Notes: generated by a model not told the origin, from the letters alone. Counted from the first letter of the stretch, positions 51,485 to 59,821 are shown. The stretch is 64,000 bases of DNA from Pseudomonadota bacterium (GCA_023426545.1 JAFAAN010000171.1:62001-126000), one strand, 5' to 3'. Program-made: numbers and translations.

Positions 51485-51864
51485 CAGAGGATGCTCTGCA
51501 CCAACTCGTCGATCTTCTCGCCCATGGCCTCCAGCCCGTTCACCTTGGACAGGGAGCCGTCGGCGCCCACCTGCTCGGCCAGCTTGGACAGCTCGTCGTC
51601 CGGGAGGCTGGAGAAGAGGACGATGGGGATGTCCTGCGTGCCGTACTCGTTCTTGAGCGTGCGGCAGATGTCCGTGCCCTTGGCCTCGGGCATGTGGATG
51701 TCGGTGAGGATGAGGTCCGGACGCCACGTCTGTAGCGTCTTCTCGAACTCCATGAGCGTCGAGGTGGCGATGACCTCATAGCCGCGCGCTTCGAGCACGG
51801 CTTTCTCCATCGCGAGCGTAATCTCGCTGTCGTCAATCAGGAGGATTCTTCGCTTCTCGGACAC
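51481..51864 (-). CDS. Single-domain response regulator
   Basis: 127 aa, a CheY-like receiver only. Key residues are present: Asp-Asp in LLIDDSEITLAM, phospho-Asp in LILTDIHMPEAKG, Thr/Ser position in PIVLFSS, and Lys in DGSLSKVNGL. There is no output domain, so it acts by protein-protein contact. Its stop overlaps the start of the cytochrome/metallophosphatase gene by 4 bp (TGA/GTG), an odd pairing that suggests control of a periplasmic redox protein or of a shared partner. Confidence 0.88.
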   Translation of the reverse strand: MSEKRRILLIDDSEITLAMEKAVLEARGYEVIATSTLMEFEKTLQTWRPDLILTDIHMPEAKGTDICRTLKNEYGTQDIPIVLFSSLPDDELSKLAEQVGADGSLSKVNGLEAMGEKIDELVQSILW

Positions 51865-52044
51865 GGCGACCTTCCTTGACCTTGTTTCTATCCTACCCCC
51901 ACGCTCCGCACCAACGCTTTCCCATGCGCTTCAGGCGTCGGTGTTTCCCTGATTTCGGATATCGACTGGCACACGGCCGCCTGCCGGGCCGCCAGGACGG
52001 ACTTCTTTCCAGTGAGATGTCCGAAAGGGATATGGAGGGCGGCC

Positions 52045-53694
52045 ATGATGCACCGTGACAGTTGGACCCGGAGAGCAGTCGTCCTGGCCTTGGGGCTGCT
52101 GTGGAGCCTTCCTGCCGCCGCGCTCAACACGGGGCTCGGTCCACCTCCGGCCTCCGTGGACCGGCGCACGCCGCAGGCCACCGTCCAGGGCTTCTTGTCC
52201 GCCGCGCATCGGGGGGACTACGCCACCGCGGCGCACTACCTGGACCTGGACTTCATCCCCCGCGCCCAGCAGGTGGAGCGCGGCTTCCAGCTCGCTCGCG
52301 CCCTCAAGTTCGTGCTGGACCGCAAGCTGCCCGTGGACGTGGGCTCGGTGAGCAAGGAGCCGGATGGCGATCCGGCCGATGAGCGCTTCGACCAGCTGGG
52401 CACCATCCCCCTGCAGGGCACCAACGTCCCCATCCGCGTCCAGCGCGTCCCCTCGGAAGGGGGGCTCGTGTGGGTCTTCAACGAGTCCACGGTGCGGCAG
52501 GTGGACCCGCTCTTCGCAGAGTATGGCCCCCGCCTGGTGGGCTTCCTGCCGGCCTTCTTCTTCAAGGACACGGTGCTGGGGCTGGAGCCCTGGCAGTGGC
52601 TGGGATTGCTGGTGACGCTGCTGGGCAGCGTGGGGCTCTCGGTGCTGTTGGAGCGCATCGTGCTGGCCTTCGCCCTCCAGTTGGCGCGGTGGACGAGAAT
52701 CACCTGGGATGACGACCTGGTCGCCGCGGGGAAGGGGCCGCTGAAGCTGCTCACCTTCTCCGCGCTGCTCGTCGTGGGCACGCTGCTGCTGCGGCTGCCG
52801 CGTCCGGCGCAGGTCTTCTTCAACCGGGTGGGGTACTCGCTGAGCGTCATCGCGCTGGCGTGGGTCGTCCTGCGCTTCCTCCACGTCTCCGCCGCCTTCG
52901 TGCAGAACCGGGTGTCGTCGGAGATGAAGGACGCGTCGCGGGCGCGCAGCGTCAGCACGCAACTGGTGGTGCTCCGGGCCATCTTCGAGGTGGCCACCTA
53001 CGTCATCGCCGCGGCGCTGCTGCTCATCCAGTTCGAGGTGGTGCGCAACGTCGGTGTGTCGCTGCTGGCCTCCGCGGGCATCGCCGGCCTGGTGCTCGGT
53101 CTCGCCGCGCAGAAGTCCATCTCCACGCTGCTGGCTGGCATCCAGCTCTCCATCACCCAGCCCATCAGCATCGGGGACACCCTCATCATCGAGGGCGAGT
53201 GGGGCACGGTGGAGAAGATTACGCTGACCTACGTGGTGCTGCGCACGTGGGACCAGCGCCGCCTGGTCATCCCCATCGCCCAGTTCCTGGACAACCCCTT
53301 CCAGAACTGGAGCAAGGGGAACCCGGAGATGCTCGGGCCCGTCATCCTCCAGGTGGACTTCCAGACGGACATCGACGCGCTCCGGGCGGAGCTCCGCCGC
53401 ATCCTGGAGAACGAGGGCAAGGCGCTGTGGGATGGCCGCGTGGCGACGGTGGTGGTCCTGGACGTGCTGGACCGGACCCTCACGGTGCGCGCGCTCGTCA
53501 GCGTGTCTGACTTCAGCAAGCTCTTCGACCTGCGGGCGCTGGTGCGCGAGAAGCTGATCGCCTTCCTGCGCACGCGCCCCCTGTGGCTGCCCGTCACCCG
53601 TACGGAGGCGCGGCCCTTCCCGCAGCCGGAGCTGGCGCCTGCCCTGGAACCGGGCGCGCCCAGCAGCGCGCCGCCCACGACGCCTCGGGCCTGA
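52045..53694 (+). CDS. MscS-family mechanosensitive channel
   Basis: 549 aa from ATG 52045 (GGAGGG just upstream). A signal peptide (about 1-25) and periplasmic N-terminal domain of about 140 residues precede five or so TM segments (about 185-350). The pore helix and MscS core are clear: VGVSLLASAGIAGLVLGLAAQKSI, then GIQLSITQPISIGDTLIIE, WGTVEKITLTYVVLRTWD and RLVIPIAQFLDNPFQNW. The C-terminal cytoplasmic domain runs to about 520, with a Pro/Ala tail. Channels with such an extension resemble the larger YbdG/YnaI-like proteins. It opens under membrane tension to relieve hypo-osmotic shock. It diverges from the response regulator gene. Confidence 0.88.
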   Translation: MMHRDSWTRRAVVLALGLLWSLPAAALNTGLGPPPASVDRRTPQATVQGFLSAAHRGDYATAAHYLDLDFIPRAQQVERGFQLARALKFVLDRKLPVDVGSVSKEPDGDPADERFDQLGTIPLQGTNVPIRVQRVPSEGGLVWVFNESTVRQVDPLFAEYGPRLVGFLPAFFFKDTVLGLEPWQWLGLLVTLLGSVGLSVLLERIVLAFALQLARWTRITWDDDLVAAGKGPLKLLTFSALLVVGTLLLRLPRPAQVFFNRVGYSLSVIALAWVVLRFLHVSAAFVQNRVSSEMKDASRARSVSTQLVVLRAIFEVATYVIAAALLLIQFEVVRNVGVSLLASAGIAGLVLGLAAQKSISTLLAGIQLSITQPISIGDTLIIEGEWGTVEKITLTYVVLRTWDQRRLVIPIAQFLDNPFQNWSKGNPEMLGPVILQVDFQTDIDALRAELRRILENEGKALWDGRVATVVVLDVLDRTLTVRALVSVSDFSKLFDLRALVREKLIAFLRTRPLWLPVTRTEARPFPQPELAPALEPGAPSSAPPTTPRA

Positions 53695-53813
53695 GGTTTC
53701 GCCGCTCACGCGGCAGGGAACGCTTGCCTGGGCGCAGGCAGTCTTGAATATTCGGCGGGCCGCGCTGTCCAAGCGCTTGAAATTCGCAACTACCGCCCGG
53801 GGGAGTCTTCGAG

Positions 53814-54380
53814 ATGATGCGTCATGTCAGGTTGTGTGGGGCCCTTGCGATGGTGGCCGCCACCGTGCCTCTGACCGCCAGTGCCCAGTCCCGTGGCCGC
53901 ACGGACGGGCCGGAGGAGTCGGAGTACGGCAAGGGCGGCTACAGCGGCCCCGGTGGACGGAGCATCTCGCTCCAGCTCGACTGGGGCGCGGCCATCAACT
54001 CCCGGAAGCCGCCTCGGGGCGCGCCGGAGGGGCCGCCGCTGTTCGTGGGCGCCACGGTGTCGCTGTGGGGCGCGGACTGGTACCAGCTCGACGTGAGCGG
54101 CGCCTACATCTTCGACGGAGGGCGCTTCGTCGGCATGGTGGGGCCGCGCTTCCGGACCTGGGGCTGGCCGCTGGTGTTCACCGCGGGCCTGAAGGCCGGC
54201 GCCATCGTCATCCCGGAGGGAGAGGGCCTGCGCTTCGGCATCTCTCCGCAGGTGGGCGCCGAGGTGCTCCTGGGCGACCGCGAGAACTTCCTCCTGGCCC
54301 TCAACTACACCCCGGACATCCCCATTGGCGGTGGCGGCGTCACGCACCGGCTGGGCATGTCCGTGGGATACAAGTTCTAG
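53814..54380 (+). CDS. Putative outer-membrane beta-barrel protein of the lpoB operon
   Basis: 188 aa. A signal peptide (about 1-25, RHVRLCGALAMVAATVPLTASAQ) precedes a barrel-like stretch with alternating strands (SISLQLDWGAAIN, WYQLDVSGAYIFDG, WPLVFTAGLKAGAIVI, NFLLALNYTPDIPIGG) ending GMSVGYKF with terminal Phe. An eight-stranded barrel fits. The next gene starts 16 bp after the stop, so it leads the operon that contains lpoB. Function unknown. Confidence 0.65.
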   Translation: MMRHVRLCGALAMVAATVPLTASAQSRGRTDGPEESEYGKGGYSGPGGRSISLQLDWGAAINSRKPPRGAPEGPPLFVGATVSLWGADWYQLDVSGAYIFDGGRFVGMVGPRFRTWGWPLVFTAGLKAGAIVIPEGEGLRFGISPQVGAEVLLGDRENFLLALNYTPDIPIGGGGVTHRLGMSVGYKF

Positions 54381-54395
54381 ACTGGAGGCTCCGAC

Positions 54396-55223
54396 ATGAT
54401 TGCCCAGATGCTCGCCGCCACGCTGGCGCTGGTTGCCAGTCAGGCGCCCGTCTCTGTTTCCGGCCGTGGAAGCCCACAGGTGAACCTGCCGTTTCCCTCC
54501 GGAGACGTGCAGACCTACAACATCATCCAGTGGGACCCGAACCAGCTGCCGCGCATCTATGAGCGCTCCGACCAGCTCCCCCTCACCGATGAGGAGCTGT
54601 CCAAGCTGTCCCAGGCCGGCTTCGAGCCCGCCCAGCTGGTGAAGATGATCGAGGAGCGCCGCTGCGCCTGCGACGCCAGCGCGGATGGCCTCATCCGCCT
54701 GAAGAAGGCCGGCGTGGACAAGAGCGTGCTGGCCGCGGTGTCGCGGCATGGCCTGGCGCCCAACCGCTTCCTGAACCTGCTGGTGACGCTGGACTTCACG
54801 GGGGAGAGCCGCACCGCGCGCGAGGGCTTCCTCTACTTCTTCGTGGACGACGGGGACGTCACCCGCGTCTTCACCGCCAACATCCCGGAGCTGCTGAGCC
54901 GCCGCAACAGCCACGAGACGATGGTGGACCGCAGCGACATCCTGGTCGCGCGCACCGTGCGCCGCGTCCAGCTCGCCGGGCAGGTGCCGCTTCGGACCTA
55001 TGGCAAGCACCACGTGCTGGTGGCCGCCAGCGCCAGCCCCACGCTGACGCATCCGTCCCAGCTCACCGCGCAGGAGCTGGCGAAGTCGCAGAGCTACACC
55101 TTCGACTACCCGCGCGCGTCGTTGCAGAGCGTCTGCCGCCTGACGGCGGGGTATCGCCGTGACGCGGTGCTCGCCCACAAGTGGAACTTCGAAGGCAGCC
55201 GCTTCGAATGCGAATGGAACTAG
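54396..55223 (+). CDS. Exported protein of the lpoB operon, unknown function
   Basis: 275 aa, ATG at 54396. The N-terminal MIAQMLAATLALVASQAPV is a probable signal peptide. A helical pair repeated in tandem (LTDEELSKLSQAGFEPAQLVKMI and LIRLKKAGVDKSVLAAVSRH, about 66-125) is followed by a beta-rich domain (LLVTLDFTGESRTAREGFLYFFVDDGDVTRVF) and a C-terminal region with a Cys pair. The repeat looks like a small HEAT-like or SHOCT-like hairpin. It is 14 bp upstream of lpoB and 15 bp downstream of the barrel gene, so the three are co-transcribed. I recognise no named family. Confidence 0.65.
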   Translation: MIAQMLAATLALVASQAPVSVSGRGSPQVNLPFPSGDVQTYNIIQWDPNQLPRIYERSDQLPLTDEELSKLSQAGFEPAQLVKMIEERRCACDASADGLIRLKKAGVDKSVLAAVSRHGLAPNRFLNLLVTLDFTGESRTAREGFLYFFVDDGDVTRVFTANIPELLSRRNSHETMVDRSDILVARTVRRVQLAGQVPLRTYGKHHVLVAASASPTLTHPSQLTAQELAKSQSYTFDYPRASLQSVCRLTAGYRRDAVLAHKWNFEGSRFECEWN

Positions 55224-55237
55224 GAGTGACCCGCACC

Positions 55238-55846
55238 ATGAACACCCGCCGCCTGCTGCTGTCCGCTTGTCTCGCCGCCTCGGTCACCGCGTGCACGGGG
55301 CCCCGCGCCTTCACGCGGGGCACCTACGAGGACCCGAACACCATCGAGATGCTGTCGGACCGCTTCAACGAGAACGACCTGCAGCTCATCGCGAAGAAGA
55401 TGGCGGACTCGCTCGCCAACTCGCCGCGCTTCTCCCAGTCCCGGCCGGACGGCTCGCTGCCCATCGTCCTGGTGGGCAAGCTGAAGAACAGCACGTCCGA
55501 GCACATCGACATGCGCTCGCTGGGTGACAAGATCCAGACGGCGCTGGCGCAGACGGGCCGCTTCGCGCTGGTGGACCAGCAGGCGCGCCAGGACATCGCG
55601 GAGGAGTACGAGTACCAGCAGTCCGGCTACGTCGACCCCAACACCGCGAAGGGGCCGGGCCAGCAGATCTCCGTGGACTTCCTGATGACGGGCGACCTCG
55701 CCTCCATCATCCAGGAGGTCGGCCGGGACAAGCTCGTCTACTACAAGATGACCGCGAAGCTGAGCAACGTGCGCACCGGCCTCATCGAGTGGACGGACGA
55801 GAAGCAGATTCGCAAGAAGTTCGAGAAGCGCGGCGTGAGCTGGTAA
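55238..55846 (+). CDS. lpoB: Penicillin-binding-protein activator LpoB
   Basis: 202 aa from ATG 55238. A lipoprotein signal (LSACLAASVTACTG, Cys about 19) is followed by the LpoB fold: EMLSDRFNENDLQLIAKKMADSLAN, PIVLVGKLKNSTSEHIDMRSLGDKIQTALAQTG, FALVDQQARQDIAEEYEYQQSGYVDP and VDFLMTGDLASIIQEV. In E. coli, LpoB reaches from the outer membrane through the peptidoglycan to activate PBP1b. The disordered reach segment after the Cys is very short here, so the working distance may differ. The COG3014-like gene follows 15 bp downstream. Confidence 0.88.
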   Translation: MNTRRLLLSACLAASVTACTGPRAFTRGTYEDPNTIEMLSDRFNENDLQLIAKKMADSLANSPRFSQSRPDGSLPIVLVGKLKNSTSEHIDMRSLGDKIQTALAQTGRFALVDQQARQDIAEEYEYQQSGYVDPNTAKGPGQQISVDFLMTGDLASIIQEVGRDKLVYYKMTAKLSNVRTGLIEWTDEKQIRKKFEKRGVSW

Positions 55847-55861
55847 CGGGCCTTTCCCTCC

Positions 55862-57118
55862 ATGTCCCTACTCTCCTGGAGCCCCATCCGCATGCGCGGA
55901 TGGGGCGTGCTCGCGCTCGCGAGCGTGCTCTTCGTGTCGTCTGGCTGCGCGGGTGACTATGTCGCGCGTACGCGCGGCGTCCGGTCTGCGTACCAGCAGG
56001 GGGACTACTCGCGCGCGCTGGAGAGTCTGGAGGCAGCGACCCGGGAGGGACCACAGCAGGACCAGCTGCTGGTGCTGATGGACAAGGGCATGGTGTTGCA
56101 CGCCGCCGGTCAGTGGGCGGAGAGCAACGCCGTGCTCGAGGAGGCGGAGCGGCTCAGCGAGCAGCTCGACAGCGTCTCGGTCAGCGAGGAGGCGGCGACG
56201 CTCGTCACCAACGAGCGTCAACGTGCCTATCGCGGAGAGGACTTCGAGAAGCTGATGATTTCCGTCCTCCAGGCGCTCAACTACGTCGAGCTGGGGGACG
56301 ACGAAGCCGCCATGGTGGAGGTGCGCCAGGTCAACGACCGCCTGGAGAAGATGATCGCCGAGGAGAAGAAGCCCTACGAGCAGCTCGCCATCGCGCGCTA
56401 CCTGGGCGGCGTCATCCGGGAAGACCAGCGGGACTGGGACTCGGCCTACATCGACTACGCGAAGGCCTATGAGATTGCGTCTCGCAAGGAGGCGCTGGCG
56501 GAGCCCCTGCTGCGGTTGGCCAGGAAGGTCGGCCGCGACGACATGTACGAGGAGCTGCTGGCGAAGTACCCGGACGTTCCGCACGCGCCCCTGGCGCCGG
56601 ATGAAGGGCAGCTCGTCGTCGTGGTGGAGGCGGGCCTGTCTCCGGAGAAGCAGCGCAGCTCGCGGAGCTCGGGGGACGGTGGCGGCCTGATTGAAGTCCC
56701 CGTCTACCGCACGCGCGGGCTGGCGGCGCCCGTGAACGTGGCCCTGGAGGGCCAGTCCACCCAGGCGGTGACGGTGACGTCCCTGGCGGACGTGGCCGTG
56801 GTCCACCTGGATGACCGGATTGGCCGTCTGCTGGCCAAGCAGATTGCGGGGGTGGCGGTGAAGGCCGGCGTGGCGGCGGGGGTGGGGGCGCTGACCAAGA
56901 GCGACGAGCTGGGCGTGCTGACCTTCCTCGTGCTCAACGCGATGAATGCGCCAGACCTGCGCTCCTGGCTCTCCCTGCCCGCCGAGTTCCAGGTGGCGCG
57001 CTTCCGGGTGTCCGCGGGGAGCCACACCGTCCGTGTGACGAGCTGGGGGCGCACGACGGAGCACCCGGTGGAGGTGAAGCCCGGACGAATCGGTGTCTTG
57101 GTCGTGCGGCGCTACTGA
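55862..57118 (+). CDS. COG3014-like TPR lipoprotein
   Basis: 418 aa. A lipoprotein signal (VLALASVLFVSSGCAGDY, SSGC, Cys about 29) is followed by TPR-like helical repeats (about 40-230: YQQGDYSRALESLEAATRE; DKGMVLHAAGQWAESNAVLEEAERLSEQ; RYLGGVIREDQRDWDSAYIDYAKAYEI). A C-terminal beta-rich segment of about 180 residues follows, with a hydrophobic helix (about 335-355, IAGVAVKAGVAAGVGALTK). COG3014 proteins are often linked with lpoB in gammaproteobacteria, and the same order is seen here. It probably supports peptidoglycan synthesis or outer-membrane assembly. Confidence 0.8.
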   Translation: MSLLSWSPIRMRGWGVLALASVLFVSSGCAGDYVARTRGVRSAYQQGDYSRALESLEAATREGPQQDQLLVLMDKGMVLHAAGQWAESNAVLEEAERLSEQLDSVSVSEEAATLVTNERQRAYRGEDFEKLMISVLQALNYVELGDDEAAMVEVRQVNDRLEKMIAEEKKPYEQLAIARYLGGVIREDQRDWDSAYIDYAKAYEIASRKEALAEPLLRLARKVGRDDMYEELLAKYPDVPHAPLAPDEGQLVVVVEAGLSPEKQRSSRSSGDGGGLIEVPVYRTRGLAAPVNVALEGQSTQAVTVTSLADVAVVHLDDRIGRLLAKQIAGVAVKAGVAAGVGALTKSDELGVLTFLVLNAMNAPDLRSWLSLPAEFQVARFRVSAGSHTVRVTSWGRTTEHPVEVKPGRIGVLVVRRY

Positions 57119-57152
57119 ATCGGGATTTTGATTGATGTAGGGTGCGCGCCCC

Positions 57153-57938
57153 ATGTCGCCGGTCCTGGCCACGGTGGCCGTGTATTCCCTCATCATCGTC
57201 CTCGGCGCGCTGGCTGGTGCGGTCGTGGTCGTCCTGAACGATCGGCCCACGCATCTGGTGCGCTCCCTGGCTTTTGCCGCGGGCGTGATGCTGGGGGCCG
57301 CCTTCTTCCACATGCTGCCGGAGGCATACGCCGGCGGCGGGTGGTGGGCCTTCGCGCTGGTGCCGGCGGGGTTCGCCTTCCTCCTCGTGTTGGAGCGCTA
57401 TCTCGTCGCGCATGCGGGCGAGGACCTGTCCGGAGACGCCGTGGCGCCCACCGGGCATACGCCACATCCCGGGCACGTGCTGGGGCTCACCGCGTTCCTG
57501 GGGTTATCGACCCACACGCTCTTCGACGGGATTGCCCTGGGCTCGGCGGTGGAGGAGGGCGTGGGGAGCATGGCGATGCTGGCCATCGTCGCGCACAAGG
57601 TGCCCTCGGCATTGTCGCTGGCCACCATCCTCAAGTCGGAGGGGCGTTCGCGGTTCTCCATCCTCTCGCTGTCCACGCTGTACGGGATGATGGTGCCAGC
57701 GGGCGCGGTGCTCTACTTCCTCTTCGACGCCCTGCTGCACCTCGAGAGCCTCGGGGCCAAGGCGCTGGCCTTCTCCGCAGGCACCTTCCTCTACATCGCG
57801 GTGTCGGACCTGCTGCCGCACGTGCACCGACACGGCAAGGACCAGCCGGGCCGCAACGTGCTGGCGCTCCTCGTGGGCCTGCTGCTGATGTTCCTGCTCG
57901 CGCGGCTCATGGGCCATCCCGGGCACCCCGGGCACTGA
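57153..57938 (+). CDS. ZIP-family divalent metal transporter
   Basis: 261 aa, eight predicted TM helices. The metal path is visible in helices 4-5: GLSTHTLFDGIALGSAVEEG and IVAHKVPSALSLATIL. MLPEAY earlier and HPGHPGH at the C-terminus supply His/Glu; the intracellular loop holds TGHTPHPGH, a His-rich stretch typical of ZIPs. It would take up zinc, iron or manganese. The gene is alone between the lpoB operon and the CBS gene, with a terminator hairpin after it. No metal-responsive operator was recognised. Confidence 0.85.
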   Translation: MSPVLATVAVYSLIIVLGALAGAVVVVLNDRPTHLVRSLAFAAGVMLGAAFFHMLPEAYAGGGWWAFALVPAGFAFLLVLERYLVAHAGEDLSGDAVAPTGHTPHPGHVLGLTAFLGLSTHTLFDGIALGSAVEEGVGSMAMLAIVAHKVPSALSLATILKSEGRSRFSILSLSTLYGMMVPAGAVLYFLFDALLHLESLGAKALAFSAGTFLYIAVSDLLPHVHRHGKDQPGRNVLALLVGLLLMFLLARLMGHPGHPGH

Positions 57939-57985
57939 GCGCCCCGGGGCCACGTCGTTGGCCTGCCTACCCTCCGTGCCGCTGC

Positions 57986-58007
57986 CCGCTCCCCTGCCCG
58001 GGAGCGG
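57986..58007 (+). terminator. Hairpin after the ZIP transporter gene
   Basis: CCGCTCCC (57986-57993) pairs with GGGAGCGG (58000-58007) across a 6-nt loop, 48 bp after the ZIP stop. It separates the ZIP gene from the CBS gene. No T run follows. Confidence 0.5.
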
Positions 58008-58090
58008 ATGCGTGCTGGCCGCGGGGGGCGCACCCTCCAGGGAGACAGCGGCCGGGGCGTCAGCGGGCCGCGTGCGCGAGGAGGCCCGCC

Positions 58091-58525
58091 ATGCTCACCG
58101 TGGGAGACCTGATGACCCGCGACGTCACCACGCTCCAGGAGACAGACGGGCTGCTCCAGGGGGATGACCTGCTGAAGCTCCACCACATCCGCCACCTGCC
58201 CGTGCTGCGCGGAAGCAGGCTGGTGGGACTGGTGAGCCACCGGGACCTCATCCGCGCCCTGTCACGCCACCCGCCGTCGTCCCAGGGGGCTCCGGTGGCG
58301 GTGGCGGACATCATGACGCGGGAGCTGGAGACGGTGACGCCGGATGTGACGGCGCGCGACGCCATCTATCGGCTCCTGGACCACCGCTTCGGCTGCCTCC
58401 CGGTGGTGGATGGAAAGGGCGCGTTGGTGGGCATCGTGACGGAGGCCGACTTCATGCGGCTGGCGTCGCGCCTGCTGGACGCGGTGGACGCGCGCGCTGG
58501 GGACGTGGCGCGCCCGCCGTCCTGA
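58091..58525 (+). CDS. Two-CBS-domain protein
   Basis: 144 aa from ATG 58091 (GAGGAGG 6 nt upstream). A tandem CBS pair with the usual VGDLMTRDVTTLQETD and DIMTRELETVTPDVTARDA openings and the end motifs LRGSRLVGLVSHRDLIRAL and VDGKGALVGIVTEADFMRL. Such modules bind adenosine nucleotides and control attached or separate enzymes. As a stand-alone pair it is likely a small energy or nucleotide sensor. It has no effector domain and its partner is not identifiable from the neighbours. Confidence 0.9.
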   Translation: MLTVGDLMTRDVTTLQETDGLLQGDDLLKLHHIRHLPVLRGSRLVGLVSHRDLIRALSRHPPSSQGAPVAVADIMTRELETVTPDVTARDAIYRLLDHRFGCLPVVDGKGALVGIVTEADFMRLASRLLDAVDARAGDVARPPS

Positions 58526-58562
58526 GCCGTGGCGCGCGGCCGTCCTTCTTCTTGCTTTCACG

Positions 58563-59492
58563 GTGAAGGACCGGAGGATGCCCACGCCCGCGATGGGGCG
58601 TCCTCCCATGGAAAAACGCACAGACTGGTACGAGCACCCGCAGTACTACGAGGCCATCTTCGGCACCGACACCGCGCGCGAGGTGGACTTCCTCCAGGCG
58701 CTCAGCGAGCGCTTCGGCACCGGCGGCAAGCAGTGGCTCGAGCCCGCGTGCGGGGCGGGGCGGCTGGTGGAGGAGGCCGCCAGCCGCGGTCTGCGCGTGG
58801 TGGGCTACGACATTTCCGAGGCGATGCTGGCCCACGCCCGCAAGCGCCTGTCTCCGGCGCAGCGCCGCCGCGTGAAGCTGGGGCCCTCGCGAATGGAGTC
58901 CTTCGCGGACCCTGCCCTGGAGGGACAGGTGGACCTGGCGCACTGCCTGGTGTCGACCTTCCGCTACCTGGACAGCGAGGAGGCGGCGCGCCAGCACCTG
59001 CAGGGGACGCGGAGGCTCCTGAAGCCGGAGGGCATCTACGTGCTCGGCTTTCACCTCACGGACTATGAGCGCGCGCGCCCCGAGCACGAGCGCTGGGTGG
59101 GGCAGGTGGGCGAGGACCGCGTCGTCTGCAACACAAACGAGGGCCTGCCGGACCGTCGGGCGCGGCGCTCGGCCATGCGCAACCGCCTGCGCGTCACCGG
59201 ACCGGACAAGGACTGGCTCATCGAGACGGAGTGGAGCTTCCGCACCTACAGCGCCGCCCAGGCCGCGAAGCTGTTCCGCGACGCCGGGCTGCGGGTGCTG
59301 TCCTGCTACACCTTCGATTACGACCTGGACGCTCCCGTGACACGCGGCAGCCTCCGGTTGGACCGCGTCTTCGTCCTCCAGCCGGACCCCGCGTCCCGCA
59401 CCGCGGATGCCCCCGCGCCTGCGCCTGCGTCCGTCCGGAAAGCGCCGCGGAGGGCTTCCGAGCCCGGAAAACGGCCCAAGATTTCACGCTAA
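58563..59492 (+). CDS. Class I SAM-dependent methyltransferase
   Basis: 309 aa from GTG 58563; in-frame ATG codons at 58578 and 58608 are alternatives, since the conserved part begins near residue 20 (TDWYEHPQYYEAIFG). Motif I is WLEPACGAGRLVEEAASRG, followed by VVGYDISEAMLAHAR and VDLAHCLVSTFRYL, the normal SAM fold. A C-terminal Lys/Pro-rich tail of about 35 residues (VRKAPRRASEPGKRPK) looks disordered. Substrate cannot be read. It is preceded 37 bp upstream by the CBS gene; the intergenic region after it holds the sigma-54 elements. Confidence 0.85.
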   Translation: MKDRRMPTPAMGRPPMEKRTDWYEHPQYYEAIFGTDTAREVDFLQALSERFGTGGKQWLEPACGAGRLVEEAASRGLRVVGYDISEAMLAHARKRLSPAQRRRVKLGPSRMESFADPALEGQVDLAHCLVSTFRYLDSEEAARQHLQGTRRLLKPEGIYVLGFHLTDYERARPEHERWVGQVGEDRVVCNTNEGLPDRRARRSAMRNRLRVTGPDKDWLIETEWSFRTYSAAQAAKLFRDAGLRVLSCYTFDYDLDAPVTRGSLRLDRVFVLQPDPASRTADAPAPAPASVRKAPRRASEPGKRPKISR

Positions 59493-59530
59493 GGGCGTTT
59501 AAGAGGGAGTCTGGCCGTACTCGTGGTGGC

Positions 59531-59574
59531 GCTGCGTTCTAATGGGACGCAGCCGCGTCCTGCTGGGACGCAGC
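59531..59574 (+). promoter_or_regulatory. Two tandem dyads, candidate activator-binding sites
   Basis: GCTGCGT (59531-59537) and ACGCAGC (59547-59553) form one 7-bp dyad, and GCGTCC (59555-59560) and GGACGC (59566-59571) a second. GGGACGCAGC recurs at 59544-59553 and 59565-59574, a spacing of exactly 21 bp (two helical turns). They lie about 90-130 bp upstream of the start predicted from the sigma-54 match at 59636, the usual place for enhancer sites of sigma-54 activators. Confidence 0.55.
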
Positions 59575-59635
59575 GGAGCCTCATTCGTGTCCACCACGTC
59601 CGGCCATATCCCTGGAATCACGCACATGTGCTGGC

Positions 59636-59651
59636 TGGCACGCGATGCGCA
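59636..59651 (+). promoter_or_regulatory. Candidate sigma-54 promoter
   Basis: TGGCACGCGATGCGCA fits the sigma-54 consensus TGGCACG-N4-TTGCA except that TT is GC; the invariant GG and GC are present at the correct spacing. Transcription would begin near 59662. Two tandem dyads lie upstream and a strong hairpin (59710-59743) downstream, before the sigma-54 activator gene at 59822. Confidence 0.5.
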
Positions 59652-59709
59652 TGGCGCTGCGGCGTGGCGCTCCGGGAGACCGGGCAGCCCCGCAGTCTTG
59701 GAGTCTAGG

Positions 59710-59743
59710 GAACGCGGAAGGAGGGGCCGCTCCTTCCGCGTTC
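59710..59743 (+). terminator. 14-bp perfect hairpin upstream of the sigma-54 activator gene
   Basis: GAACGCGGAAGGAG (59710-59723) pairs perfectly with CTCCTTCCGCGTTC (59730-59743), with loop GGGCCG, and is followed by TTCATCT. It is placed about 50 nt after the predicted sigma-54 start and about 79 bp before the activator ATG, so it could end a short RNA (about 80 nt) or act as an attenuator. Confidence 0.55.
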
Positions 59744-59821
59744 TTCATCTCCGCTACACTCCGTCCCCCTGATGTGGTTCCTGGTAGGGCCCGTCAGAGG
59801 GCCTTGGACGGAGACGAGTGG

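Noticed and set aside
59710..59743. Hairpin considered as the end of the methyltransferase transcript
   Set aside because: It is more than 200 bp after that stop and directly follows the sigma-54 match, so another origin is at least as likely; kept as a hairpin with both readings.
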